Positions 5,865 to 13,472 of a stretch of DNA of 16,937 bases are shown here, piece by piece (within the stretch, counting starts at the first letter, position 1; every line of letters begins with the position of its first letter). Position numbers and translations under genes: made by a program. The notes below the pieces were generated by a model, which worked only from the letters and a program-made list of their open reading frames with translations, was not told the origin of the DNA and did no database searches. Source of the DNA: an uncultured Adlercreutzia sp. (GTDB taxonomy: Bacteria > Actinomycetota > Coriobacteriia > Coriobacteriales > Eggerthellaceae); the NCBI GenBank assembly GCA_902478715.1, contig CABSMC010000058.1:1-16937 (forward strand), given 5' to 3'.

Positions 5865-8411
5865 TTATCTCACCTCTCCCTCGTACTTGCGCACTTCGAC
5901 GAGCGTGTCGTCGAACGACGTGTTCATATGAAGCAGATTCAAATGGTCGCAGGTCAGCTCTTGATAGCTGCCCGCCACATAGGCTCCCCGGTGCCATCCC
6001 TTGGGCGAGGAGACCATGCCCGGCCTGACGCCCATATCGAATTTCGCCTTGCACACGCAGTGGCCCCGATCGTTGTAGGCCTCGACGTAGTCGCCCTCGG
6101 CGATGCCGCGCGCTTCGGCATCAACGGGGTTCATGCGCAAATAGGGCTCCGGATCAAGCTCGCGCAGCACAGGAGCATGGTTGTACTGGGTATGCAAGTG
6201 CCATCTTGTGCGCTCGCAATAATGGTACAGGGGATATTTGTCGTGCTGCTCGCTCTCATCGTAGGCCTCGAAGGGCGTATGGTAGGTGGGCATATGGTAA
6301 AAGTCCTTGTCGATGGGCTTGCCGATGTCGATGCGAGCGCCGGGATTCTCCACGTAGAATTCCAGACGGCCGGAAAGCGTAGGCCAGCGCTGTTCTTCCC
6401 AGTGAATCCAGTTCTCGTCTCGGTCGGCCAGCACGCCCTTTTCCTTGAGGTTGTCGAGGTTAATGCCCAGAGGCTCACCCTTCTCGGTATCGACCACCAT
6501 GCGCATCATCTCTTCGTTAGATTTGGCGTAGAACGCCTTGGCGGCCTCGTTGTCCATGCGCTCGGCAATGGACCGAAAGATCTCCACGTCCTCCTTCGCC
6601 TCTCCGATGGGATCGGCCACTTTGTTCGCCATGTACAGGAAGGGCGTATGCGAGCTTGCCTGAATCCAGTCGTATTCGAAGTAGTGAGCGCAGGGCAGCA
6701 CAATGTCGCTGTACTCACAAGTCTCGGAGAACTCCATGTCGTTCGTCACGATGCAGGGGATCTTCGGCAGGACCTCCTCGATGGTCCTGCGCTGGGCTGC
6801 GTAGCTTCCGACCGGGTTCGCCCCGATGTTGTAGAGAAGGCGCACGGGGAAGTCCTCGCCCTTCAGCTTGCCCGTTTCCAGAACCTCGGGCAGGTGAAGC
6901 CACGGCAGCTCGTCGTTGAGCCCCTTGAGCCCGGCCGGGAAGGCGAGGCCGGCCATGTTGATCGTCGGCTTGCTCTTCCCCAAATGCCCGATAGAGGCGC
7001 CGCGCTTGCCGATATTGCCCGTAAGGGCGGCGAGGCAGGCCCAGGTCATGCCCATCTCCTCGCAGTTATCGTACAGATGGTAGCCCGCATAGATGGTCGA
7101 GGGCGTGTCCTGGGAGTACATGCGGGCAAGCTCCACGATGGTATCCGCCGACACCTCGGTGATGCCCTCAGCCCACTCTGGCGTGCACTCGGCCATATGC
7201 TCCTTGAACAGCGACCAGGCCGTGGTAACTTTCACGCCGTTTACCTCGAAGCTGCCCTCGAGTGCGGGGTTGGCCACGTCATTGATGAGGCCCCAGGCGT
7301 CCTTGTCGGCGTCCCATACCACATAGTGGGCCGACTCCTCCAACGTGGGCACCTTGCCGGCCTTCACGCCCTGGAGTAGCAGTGTGCCGAAGAACGGGTA
7401 CTCGGGCAGCTGTGCCGGGCCCTCCTCGCCGAAATCCGTCGCGCGGAGGAAATGGCCGTTGTCCTCGCGCACGAGCAGGGGAGCGCAGGTCTTCTCGCGC
7501 ATGAAGTCCAGGTCGTACCATTCGTTTGCGATGATAGCGTTGAGCATAGCCATGCCGAGCGCCGGATCGGTACCGGGTTTGATGGGCACCCATTTTGTGG
7601 CCTGTTGGGCCGCGATGGTGTAGGTAGGGTCGATGACGACCAGATTGGCGCCAGCGTCCTTGGCCTCCATGCAGAAGTGCCAGCTATGGGGCTGGGAGTT
7701 GGGCGGGTTCGTATCCCAGATCAAAAGCGTTTTGGCAAAACGGTAGTCGCCAGCCATGTTACGCTGGTTGAAGTCCCAACCGCTGCCGGTCACCTCTCCG
7801 ATGCCGACCAGATCGCCGTAGTCCAGGCACACGTCAAGCCCCTGGAACCCAAAGGCATTCGCGAAACCAAGACCGGCGATCAAGCCGCCGTAGGCGGCGA
7901 AAGAGTTGCCGGCAGACACGAGCACGCAGTTCGAGCGCACGCCGTAGTTCTCCGTGTTGTAGGTGAGCGTATCGGCGACAAGCTGGGTAGCCTCGTCCCA
8001 CGACAGGCGCTCCCACTCGTCGGTGCCGCGGTTCTCGACATGGGGCTCTTCCAAGCTCCACGTCTTCCGCTTCATGGGATACAGCACGCGGTTGAAGTCG
8101 TACATGCGGTTCGCATGGCTAAAACCACGCATACAGATTCGCTCGTAAGCGGGATACGGAAGATCCTCATTAGATCGTATGTTTACCATTTTGCCTTCGC
8201 GAACCGTGGCAACCATCGAACAATTGCCTTGGCAGTTGCAACCGCAGACGCAAACGACCTCATGTTCCTCGTCGCCCACAGTCTCCTCATCGGTTGCAGC
8301 AAGAGCCGTCATCGTGGCTCCGCTCACTGCAGCGGCTCCGGCTACAGCAGCTGTAGTTTTGAGAAAGCTTCGGCGCGAAATGCCTTTGACCGGTACGTTC
8401 AGTTCCGACAT
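5865..8411 (-). CDS. Tat-exported molybdopterin-dependent oxidoreductase, DMSO reductase family catalytic subunit
   Basis: An 848-residue catalytic subunit. It begins with a Tat signal (SRRSFLK at 12-18, then a hydrophobic Ala-rich stretch and ALA near 36-38). Next is an Fe-S binding region with C56-X3-C60-X3-C64 and C93 (ERICMRG), the DmsA-like spacing; extra cysteines at 54 and 58 make it unusually Cys-rich. Molybdopterin-binding motifs follow (LLIWDTNPPNSQPHSWHF, about 229-246; later NGIGANPVGS-type and LPCAHYFEYDW segments), with a C-terminal MGD-binding domain (MNPVDAEARGIAEGDYVEAYN). The metal ligand is not certain; C195 in the LDVCLDYGD segment is a candidate. The ATG at 8411 is chosen over upstream starts because AGGAGGAGAA directly precedes it and the Tat signal begins there. 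Its substrate cannot be deduced; relatives reduce DMSO, polysulfide, arsenate, or dehydroxylate catechols. First gene of a five-gene operon. Confidence 0.93.
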   Translation of the reverse strand: MSELNVPVKGISRRSFLKTTAAVAGAAAVSGATMTALAATDEETVGDEEHEVVCVCGCNCQGNCSMVATVREGKMVNIRSNEDLPYPAYERICMRGFSHANRMYDFNRVLYPMKRKTWSLEEPHVENRGTDEWERLSWDEATQLVADTLTYNTENYGVRSNCVLVSAGNSFAAYGGLIAGLGFANAFGFQGLDVCLDYGDLVGIGEVTGSGWDFNQRNMAGDYRFAKTLLIWDTNPPNSQPHSWHFCMEAKDAGANLVVIDPTYTIAAQQATKWVPIKPGTDPALGMAMLNAIIANEWYDLDFMREKTCAPLLVREDNGHFLRATDFGEEGPAQLPEYPFFGTLLLQGVKAGKVPTLEESAHYVVWDADKDAWGLINDVANPALEGSFEVNGVKVTTAWSLFKEHMAECTPEWAEGITEVSADTIVELARMYSQDTPSTIYAGYHLYDNCEEMGMTWACLAALTGNIGKRGASIGHLGKSKPTINMAGLAFPAGLKGLNDELPWLHLPEVLETGKLKGEDFPVRLLYNIGANPVGSYAAQRRTIEEVLPKIPCIVTNDMEFSETCEYSDIVLPCAHYFEYDWIQASSHTPFLYMANKVADPIGEAKEDVEIFRSIAERMDNEAAKAFYAKSNEEMMRMVVDTEKGEPLGINLDNLKEKGVLADRDENWIHWEEQRWPTLSGRLEFYVENPGARIDIGKPIDKDFYHMPTYHTPFEAYDESEQHDKYPLYHYCERTRWHLHTQYNHAPVLRELDPEPYLRMNPVDAEARGIAEGDYVEAYNDRGHCVCKAKFDMGVRPGMVSSPKGWHRGAYVAGSYQELTCDHLNLLHMNTSFDDTLVEVRKYEGEVR

Positions 8412-8519
8412 TTCTCCTCCTATCTCCAAATGCAGCGGAATCTCTCCGCTCTCCATTCGGGCGCCATGCATGAGCGCCCGCCCTCGCGCGGGGTCGGCCC
8501 CTCCCCGCTCTCAGTGCGC

Positions 8520-8561
8520 AGTATAAACCCTTTGTTACTTTGTCGCAATACATTGCGACAA
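8520..8561 (-). promoter_or_regulatory. Promoter and palindromic operator of the molybdoenzyme operon (site 1)
   Basis: A perfect inverted repeat, TTGTCGCAAT-AC-ATTGCGACAA, covers 8540-8561. On the minus strand its downstream arm contains the -35 hexamer TTGCGA (8543-8548), followed after 17 bases by the -10 hexamer TATACT (8520-8525). Predicted start is near 8513, leaving a leader of about 100 bases. Overlap of the palindrome with the -35 suggests repression. Two related sites occur at 10036 and 12695. Confidence 0.78.
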
Positions 8562-8585
8562 TAAATTTGAGCCTATTTTCTCTGT

Positions 8586-9971
8586 TTAGCGATTCCAGCT
8601 CTTTTCAAACCCCTGGAGGCAAGGCTCACACGCATCGGCAGATCCTGTACTGTCGGTAAGCTGCACAGAAAGTTCGCCTGCGGGTACCACTTTCAGCTCC
8701 CGCAGGGAACGCCCCTCGTCCACCGCGACGTTGAAAGACACGCACAGCCGCCCGGGTTCCGACACAGCACGACGAGCAACGGAGAGCCAGCGAGGATGAA
8801 AGGCCAACGACCCTCCTTCGGCGTCTTCGAGAACCTGGTGGCAGCCCTCCCTCTCCAGGGCTCGTCTCACCAGATCGCGATCGCCGTCGAAAGCCAGCGC
8901 GGTCTTTAGGAAGAAGTCGTCGTAGTCGAAGGCATAGCAGGCGTGAATGTCGGCGAAGGGCTCGTTCATGTTTCGCACTTGAGCTCGATGCTTGTTCTCC
9001 AATGAGCAATAATGCAGCGCTAGTCCCAAGCCTTGCTCGCGCGCCCACAGCATCAGACGCAGGCAGTCCTCCTCGCTGTCCTGCACCGCCAAAGCACCCG
9101 CATAGGTGTAGTCGAACACCACCTGCTGGGGAGGGTTGCGCAGCGTAAGGCCCAAGGACTCAAACACGGGCCAGTTCCACATGGCATAGGCAAACTCCAG
9201 CAAATTAACGCCGTCAACGCCTAGGGCATCGAGCTTCGCCAAAAGCTCTTTCATGAACGAGTCGGTTCCCGGAATGACGGGCATCTCCACCATGACCGTG
9301 GGCACTTGCTCGCGCGCCCAAGCCATACGTTCCAGCACCTTTTCCAAAAGCTCCGGCTTGTCATCCTGCTTGACAGAGAATCGAATCTCATGAAGGCCCG
9401 CCCGCACGAGACGATCGATCAGCTCGCGGCTCAGCAGGTCCCCGGACGTGTACAGGCGCAGATGAGCCGCGGGAAACAGCTCGGAGGCACGGGAGAAGAA
9501 AGCCACAGCCTCGTCTGCCATCAAAAGAGGCTCACCGCCAGTAAGCGCAATGCAGGCCGGGGAGCCGGACTCTGCAGCCAAATCGTCCAGCTGGCGACGC
9601 CATGGAAAAGGTCGCTCGCACCAGTAGGCAAAATCCTCCTGATTGGGATTGAAGCAGAAGAAACAGTCGCGATGGCAGTTGTTCGTCAAGGCAAAACTGC
9701 GGCTCACGCAGGAGCCGGTGCACGCCTCGCAGGCAACGCTCATGGGGCCGATGGCCACACTCGCTCCTCCATTGCGGATGCGAGCCCCCCGCTCGCGCAA
9801 CTGGCGAAGCAGTCCCTCGCGTTCAAGTCGTTCGCTATCGTACGGGGCGAACGCTATGCCAGTCGCCTCCAGGGCGGCCATGTGCTCGGCCTCGATGTCC
9901 TCGTACAGGGCGAGGGCCAAACGGCGCCCCTCGTCGCCCGCTCCCTTTTCGGTTTCCTTCCCGACCGCCAT
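8586..9971 (-). CDS. Radical SAM protein of unknown substrate, linked to the molybdoenzyme
   Basis: This 461-residue protein has the radical SAM cluster motif CHRDCFFC (C99-X3-C103-X2-C106) and a GGEPL SAM-binding motif at 145-149. Just before the core is CEACTGSC (C81, C84, C88), and a CEPC pair lies at the very C-terminus (448-451). These extra cysteines could bind an auxiliary Fe-S cluster as in peptide-modifying radical SAM enzymes, but I cannot assign a named family. ATG at 9971 has GGGGGA just upstream. It is transcribed toward the molybdoenzyme gene, with 174 bases between, and carries its own copy of the shared operator. Plausible roles are maturation of the oxidoreductase or a partner protein; no TorD-like chaperone is visible nearby. 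Function is open. Confidence 0.85.
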   Translation of the reverse strand: MAVGKETEKGAGDEGRRLALALYEDIEAEHMAALEATGIAFAPYDSERLEREGLLRQLRERGARIRNGGASVAIGPMSVACEACTGSCVSRSFALTNNCHRDCFFCFNPNQEDFAYWCERPFPWRRQLDDLAAESGSPACIALTGGEPLLMADEAVAFFSRASELFPAAHLRLYTSGDLLSRELIDRLVRAGLHEIRFSVKQDDKPELLEKVLERMAWAREQVPTVMVEMPVIPGTDSFMKELLAKLDALGVDGVNLLEFAYAMWNWPVFESLGLTLRNPPQQVVFDYTYAGALAVQDSEEDCLRLMLWAREQGLGLALHYCSLENKHRAQVRNMNEPFADIHACYAFDYDDFFLKTALAFDGDRDLVRRALEREGCHQVLEDAEGGSLAFHPRWLSVARRAVSEPGRLCVSFNVAVDEGRSLRELKVVPAGELSVQLTDSTGSADACEPCLQGFEKSWNR

Positions 9972-10015
9972 CTTTCCCCCTGGATAGCATCGATACGAAA
10001 GCTCGATGTAGTCGT

Positions 10016-10057
10016 CTTAACGTCACAGTGTCACATTATCACAATATCTTGCGACAA
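10016..10057 (-). promoter_or_regulatory. Promoter region and palindromic operator of the radical SAM gene (site 2)
   Basis: TTATCACAA-N4-TTGCGACAA at 10036-10057 is an imperfect copy of site 1 (7 of 9 arm positions pair). The -35 candidate TTGTGA (10039-10044) occupies the same position in the palindrome as at sites 1 and 3. The -10 at 17 bases is poor (GTTAAG, 10016-10021). An alternative extended -10, TG-T-GATAAT, with its hexamer at 10035-10040, lies within the palindrome edge. Confidence 0.6.
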
Positions 10058-10149
10058 TAAAGACTTGACTTGTCCCTCTTTGCCCAGGCATGTTTCCTGC
10101 GCACGTTGACGCGCCGTTCCGCGCCCTGGCCCCTGAGGGCAAATGGGGC

Positions 10150-10548
10150 CTATCGCATGAACTCCCGGTGAGCAAGGCGAGCCTGTACCATGGCGACAAT
10201 GTCGTCATCGGCGAGCCCTGCGTTCGAACATACGCGGATCATGTCGTCGATTACTAGCTCGATGGGAGAATCTGAAGCTGTATGAGCACCCAAATCGTGA
10301 CGCTCGGCCACGAAAGTGCCCCGCCCCTTGCGAGTAGAAATGTAGCCCTCGCGTTCCAAATCCATATAGGCGCGATTCACCGTGTTGTAGCTGATATCCA
10401 GATCCACCGCCAAGGCGCGCACCGTAGGAAGCCTATCGCCGGGGACAAAGGCTCCCGAGCCAATAAGATAGGCAATGCGGTTCTTAATCTGTATCCACAC
10501 CGGAAGGCCGGAGTTGTGGTCTATAGCGAAAGATTCAAGGACGCCCAT
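10150..10548 (-). CDS. GntR-family transcriptional regulator, YtrA-like
   Basis: A 132-residue protein with an N-terminal GntR winged helix (about residues 10-78: PVWIQIKNRIAYLIGSGAF, then GDRLPTVRALAVDLDISYNT and YISTRKGRGTFVAE) and only a short helical tail of about 50 residues. That size and the short tail fit the YtrA subgroup, whose members dimerise through the tail and usually repress adjacent transport or membrane genes. It follows the slipin gene by 36 bases on the same strand, though a TATAAG box at 10574-10579 might give it its own promoter. It is the only regulator encoded within the respiratory locus, hence the best candidate to bind the three shared palindromes. That link is inference. 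Confidence 0.9.
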   Translation of the reverse strand: MGVLESFAIDHNSGLPVWIQIKNRIAYLIGSGAFVPGDRLPTVRALAVDLDISYNTVNRAYMDLEREGYISTRKGRGTFVAERHDLGAHTASDSPIELVIDDMIRVCSNAGLADDDIVAMVQARLAHREFMR

Positions 10549-10584
10549 GATGCTTCTTTCTCGCGAAACGGTACTTATATCCTA

Positions 10585-11559
10585 TCAGAGCCCTCGCCCC
10601 TCGCGTTGGACGCCTTCAGCAAAACCATCGCTTACGGCCGTGGGCACCGTGACAACAGCGCTACCGGATCCCTTCACCGTCTCGTATTGCATGAGCATGG
10701 TACGCAGCTTCAGGGCCGCGTCCTCATCCCCGTAGATGCGGGCAGCCTCAGAAAGCATCTCCGCCAAATCGGCTTCGACACTCGCCACCGTCATACGAGC
10801 ATTGCGTTCGCGGTCGGCCTGAGCCTCCAAGGACATGACGTTTTGCAGCTCCGCCGGGATCACGATGTCGCGGACCTTTACGGAGATGATGTCAACGCCC
10901 CACCCCGAGGCCTCTTTCTCGATATCGGCCTTGATCTCCTCATCCAGCTGATCGCGACGCAAGGCCACCTCCCCCACCGTTGAGCGCCCCACTGCCTCGC
11001 GCAGCGACGTCTGAGCAAGATACGATATGGCCGCGTAATAGTCCTCCACTTCCACGCAAGCCTTTTCCGCATCCCACACCACCCAGAACAGCACCGCGTC
11101 GATGTTCACAGGCACAAGATCGGCCGTCAACGTACGCTCAGCACGGAAGGGGGTGGCGATAATGCGCTGATCGACGCGAATGGTCCCATGCTCCAAAATG
11201 GGAATGGTGGCATAGAAACCAGGTCCCACCACGCGGTTCAACTTGCCGAGCCGCAGCACGACCACCTTTTCCCACCCCAGAGCAATATGCAACGAAGAAG
11301 AGGCCGCAAGTGCCGCGAGCAGAGCCGCAAGAATGCCCACGAGCGAGATGCGCCCCTCCAAAAGAAGATCGCAGACAAGCGCCGCAGCGGCCGCGGCCAC
11401 GAACACGGCGACGCTGAATACGAGAGCGCCGTTGCGCGACGATTTCTTGGGCACATAGGAGGTTGCCGCCAGCATTTCCGCTTCGCTGTCGCTCCACGGG
11501 CCCGGCGCAGCTTCCCATTCAGTGCGGCGCGCTTTGCGACCCCTTGCGCTTTTCGTCAT
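10585..11559 (-). CDS. Slipin / stomatin-like SPFH (band 7) membrane protein
   Basis: A 324-residue protein with a basic cytoplasmic N-terminus, two hydrophobic segments (about 44-67 and 71-94), and an SPFH domain from about 96 to 265 (LGWEKVVVLRLGKLNRVVGP, then VDQRIIATPFRAER and LREAVGRSTVGE). A helical C-terminal tail follows (VMSLEAQADRERNARM, ARIYGDEDAALKLRTML), as usual in slipins. SPFH proteins form ring- or cage-like oligomers that organise membrane domains and often regulate partner proteases; the usual bacterial NfeD partner is not seen here. ATG at 11559 has AGGAAGGA upstream. It lies 82 bases after an nrfD-like gene and just before gntR, suggesting one transcript. Confidence 0.9.
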   Translation of the reverse strand: MTKSARGRKARRTEWEAAPGPWSDSEAEMLAATSYVPKKSSRNGALVFSVAVFVAAAAAALVCDLLLEGRISLVGILAALLAALAASSSLHIALGWEKVVVLRLGKLNRVVGPGFYATIPILEHGTIRVDQRIIATPFRAERTLTADLVPVNIDAVLFWVVWDAEKACVEVEDYYAAISYLAQTSLREAVGRSTVGEVALRRDQLDEEIKADIEKEASGWGVDIISVKVRDIVIPAELQNVMSLEAQADRERNARMTVASVEADLAEMLSEAARIYGDEDAALKLRTMLMQYETVKGSGSAVVTVPTAVSDGFAEGVQREGRGL

Positions 11560-11641
11560 CGGTCGATCCTTCCTCTCATCTTGCTTAGCAAGTTGCCTTA
11601 TTGTTCATCGTATTCCAGCGTTCCCGCTGCGAGGGCACAGC

Positions 11642-12622
11642 TCAGCCTCCAGCTACCGCGAACGCCATACGCATCGCGAGCTCGGGGTTCTGGGAAACGT
11701 CGAAAGAGGCGAGCCCTGTCACGCAAACCCTCAGGGCCGCCCCGCCAAGGAGCACACAGACGGCAATCCAGAGGCCCTTTGTGCGCCGATCTCCTCCAGG
11801 GTAACGACACTCCAAGATAAAGGGCGCGACCAAACCGGCTAGCACAAGCACCACCCAAAACATAATCGCCTCATCACCCGTCAGAAGGGCGCAGCCCCCC
11901 GCCTCTGTTCGGATATCAGTCAGCAAAAACGTCGCAAAGAGGGCCAGAGCCACTGCCTCTGCAATGATTATCGCACGGTCCATGTGGCTTAAGCATCGCA
12001 GCGCTGAACCGAACGGCACGCGGGAATCAACGAAAGACGCAACGCCGAAGGCCACAGCCACCCCGCACGACAGCGACGAGAGACAGAAGAGTGCCGGCAC
12101 AAGCCACGACCCAAAGGCGACAACCGAGGGCAGCTGCATGAGGAGCACTCCCGTGTAGACCGCTGTGATAACTCCTGCGATCACAGCGGCAACGGAGGCG
12201 ACGAGCACTACGAAGAGAGGCAATCGCGCGCCAATACCATTCGAGGCAAAAGCGAAGAAAGTCGCCAAAGCGCCCGAGGCCAGAAGCGCCCACGCACCCA
12301 CCGTCACGACCGTGAAGCGAGGGGCCAGCCACAGAGAGAGCACCCGCTCGGGACGGCCGGCATCGGCCATGAGGCAAAGCGATCCCACTGCCAGCAGCAC
12401 CAGGCAGAGCACCCAACCGCGGGATAACAGCTCATGGGGCACTCGCAAGTTACTTCGCACCCACCGAATCAAACGGGGCTGCGATTTCTTTGTAGTGCGA
12501 TAGGTCGCTCTCGTACCGTAGCGTCCTAAATTGGCGCATTCCAATACGCCCATAACAGCGCAGGTGCCCGCCCCCGCTCCCCCGAAAAACAAGTAGGCTA
12601 CGGCAAGTTCGCTGAACAACAT
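11642..12622 (-). CDS. NrfD-family membrane protein without adjacent catalytic or Fe-S subunit
   Basis: The 326-residue hydrophobic protein starts with MLFSELAVAYLFFGGAGAG, the first-helix pattern of NrfD/DmsC-type subunits, and has eight to nine hydrophobic segments. The motif DAGRPERVLSLW after helix 3 is the counterpart of the MGQPFRVWELF loop in the other NrfD protein of this window. Unlike that one, no Fe-S or molybdopterin subunit adjoins it. ATG at 12622 is chosen because the family start fits and GGGGGAG lies just before it, although the spacing is short; an in-frame TTG at 12640 is possible. Its promoter carries site 3 of the shared operator, so it is probably expressed together with the molybdoenzyme and may serve as an alternative quinone-reactive anchor. 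Partner unknown. Confidence 0.82.
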   Translation of the reverse strand: MLFSELAVAYLFFGGAGAGTCAVMGVLECANLGRYGTRATYRTTKKSQPRLIRWVRSNLRVPHELLSRGWVLCLVLLAVGSLCLMADAGRPERVLSLWLAPRFTVVTVGAWALLASGALATFFAFASNGIGARLPLFVVLVASVAAVIAGVITAVYTGVLLMQLPSVVAFGSWLVPALFCLSSLSCGVAVAFGVASFVDSRVPFGSALRCLSHMDRAIIIAEAVALALFATFLLTDIRTEAGGCALLTGDEAIMFWVVLVLAGLVAPFILECRYPGGDRRTKGLWIAVCVLLGGAALRVCVTGLASFDVSQNPELAMRMAFAVAGG

Positions 12623-12674
12623 TCTCCCCCTGCCTTCCAACGCCGCCCCTACATTTCGCGAATCATCACGTGCA

Positions 12675-12716
12675 AGTGTATCCCCTCAATCACTTTATCG
12701 CAAGTTATTACGATAA
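12675..12716 (-). promoter_or_regulatory. Promoter and palindromic operator of the nrfD-slipin-gntR group (site 3)
   Basis: TTATCGCAA-N4-TTACGATAA at 12695-12716 begins directly after the carbonic anhydrase stop codon. On the minus strand TTGCGA (12698-12703) is followed by 17 bases and TACACT (12675-12680), the same geometry as site 1. Predicted start is near 12668, with a leader of about 45 bases. Confidence 0.75.
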
Positions 12717-13391
12717 TCATTTCAAGAGCGGAATCTCCCCGTCAAACGTCAGGATCTCAGAGCCGCGCTGCAGAAAGTCGACGACGCCGCAGTGGGTGTG
12801 GTAGATGGCGACGCGGATGTCCAAGTCGTGCTCGGCGGCGAGGCGAGCCAGCTCGGGCGATGCCGCCAGCTCGGCCGCAGCGGCCCGGGCGTTCGCGAGG
12901 CTGGCCTCGTAGGGGTCGCGCACCTCGCCCAGCGCCGCGGCGATTCGCTCAGTGACGGCCGCCACCGGCCCCGTCTCCCCATCGAGGGCCGCCTTTATGG
13001 CGCCACAGTGAGTGTGCCCCAGCACCAGCAGAAGCCGCGTGTGCAAGTGCTCGCAGGCGTACACCGCGCTCGCCAGCTCGATGGGCCCCACCACATTGCC
13101 CGCCACGCGGATGACGAACAGCTCGCCCAAACCGGTCATGAAGATGTGCTCGGGCACCACCCGCGAATCGGCGCAGGTGATGACGCAGGCGAAGGGGCGC
13201 TGGCCGTTCTCGAACAGGTCGGCGATGCGCTCGGGGGACAAGTCGCGCTCGTGGTCGAGCGCCTCCACGTAAATGCGGTTGCCCTCGGCAAGCCGCCGCA
13301 GCGCCTCAGTTGCCGGCACATGGGCGTCCCCGTCGTAATCGTCGGCGGTATACCCGGCGCCAGTCAATGTCTCGATCCTATCCTCGCTCAT
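12717..13391 (-). CDS. Beta-class carbonic anhydrase
   Basis: Catalyses reversible hydration of CO2 to bicarbonate in the cytoplasm. The 224-residue protein has the full set of beta-class signatures: CADSR (73-77), giving zinc ligand C73 and the Asp-Arg dyad D75/R77, and GHTHCG (125-130), giving zinc ligands H126 and C129. RVAGNVV (95-101) is also conserved. The ATG at 13391 is chosen because GGAGGCGGT precedes it; an upstream in-frame ATG at 13415 has no useful ribosome site. It is transcribed divergently from the FHA-type operon. Its stop codon touches operator site 3, so read-through into the nrfD-like gene is possible, but that gene has its own promoter. It may supply bicarbonate for carboxylations; no functional link to neighbours is visible. 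Confidence 0.95.
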   Translation of the reverse strand: MSEDRIETLTGAGYTADDYDGDAHVPATEALRRLAEGNRIYVEALDHERDLSPERIADLFENGQRPFACVITCADSRVVPEHIFMTGLGELFVIRVAGNVVGPIELASAVYACEHLHTRLLLVLGHTHCGAIKAALDGETGPVAAVTERIAAALGEVRDPYEASLANARAAAAELAASPELARLAAEHDLDIRVAIYHTHCGVVDFLQRGSEILTFDGEIPLLK

Positions 13392-13408
13392 ACCGCCTCC
13401 ATCTCGCC

Positions 13409-13460
13409 GCGTCATCCTTCCTGGTAGCTCTATAATGATCCGAAGAGAGTATTTAGGCAA
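13409..13460. promoter_or_regulatory. Overlapping divergent promoters between carbonic anhydrase and the FHA operon
   Basis: On the plus strand there is a perfect TATAAT at 13431-13436, with only a weak -35 (GCGTCA, 13409-13414). On the minus strand TTGCCT (13455-13460) is followed by 17 bases and CATTAT (13432-13437). The two -10 elements occupy the same bases, so only one promoter could be open at a time. Predicted leaders are about 30 bases each. Confidence 0.5.
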
Positions 13461-13472
13461 AGGGGCATATCC

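Noticed and set aside
5370..7379. A 669-codon plus-strand open frame opposite the Fe-S and molybdopterin genes
   Set aside because: The minus-strand genes have unmistakable cofactor motifs in this stretch; the plus-strand product has none and no ribosome site.
8540..8561. The perfect palindrome upstream of the molybdoenzyme gene as a transcription terminator of the radical SAM gene
   Set aside because: No T tract follows on the minus strand, and the same palindrome recurs at two other promoters with a -35 element inside it, so an operator is the better reading.
8540..8561. The shared palindrome as a CooA, FNR or Rex site
   Set aside because: CooA needs TGTCG-N6-CGACA (here the gap is 10), FNR TTGAT-N4-ATCAA and Rex TTGTGA-type arms; none fits all three copies.
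10126..10151. GGCCCC/GGGGCC hairpin directly after the gntR stop codon as a terminator
   Set aside because: The six-base stem is followed by GC-rich sequence with no T run; too weak to annotate.
12633..12656. CGCCGCCCCTACA upstream of the nrfD-like gene as another copy of the palindromic element
   Set aside because: It resembles the tag side only; no complementary arm is present.
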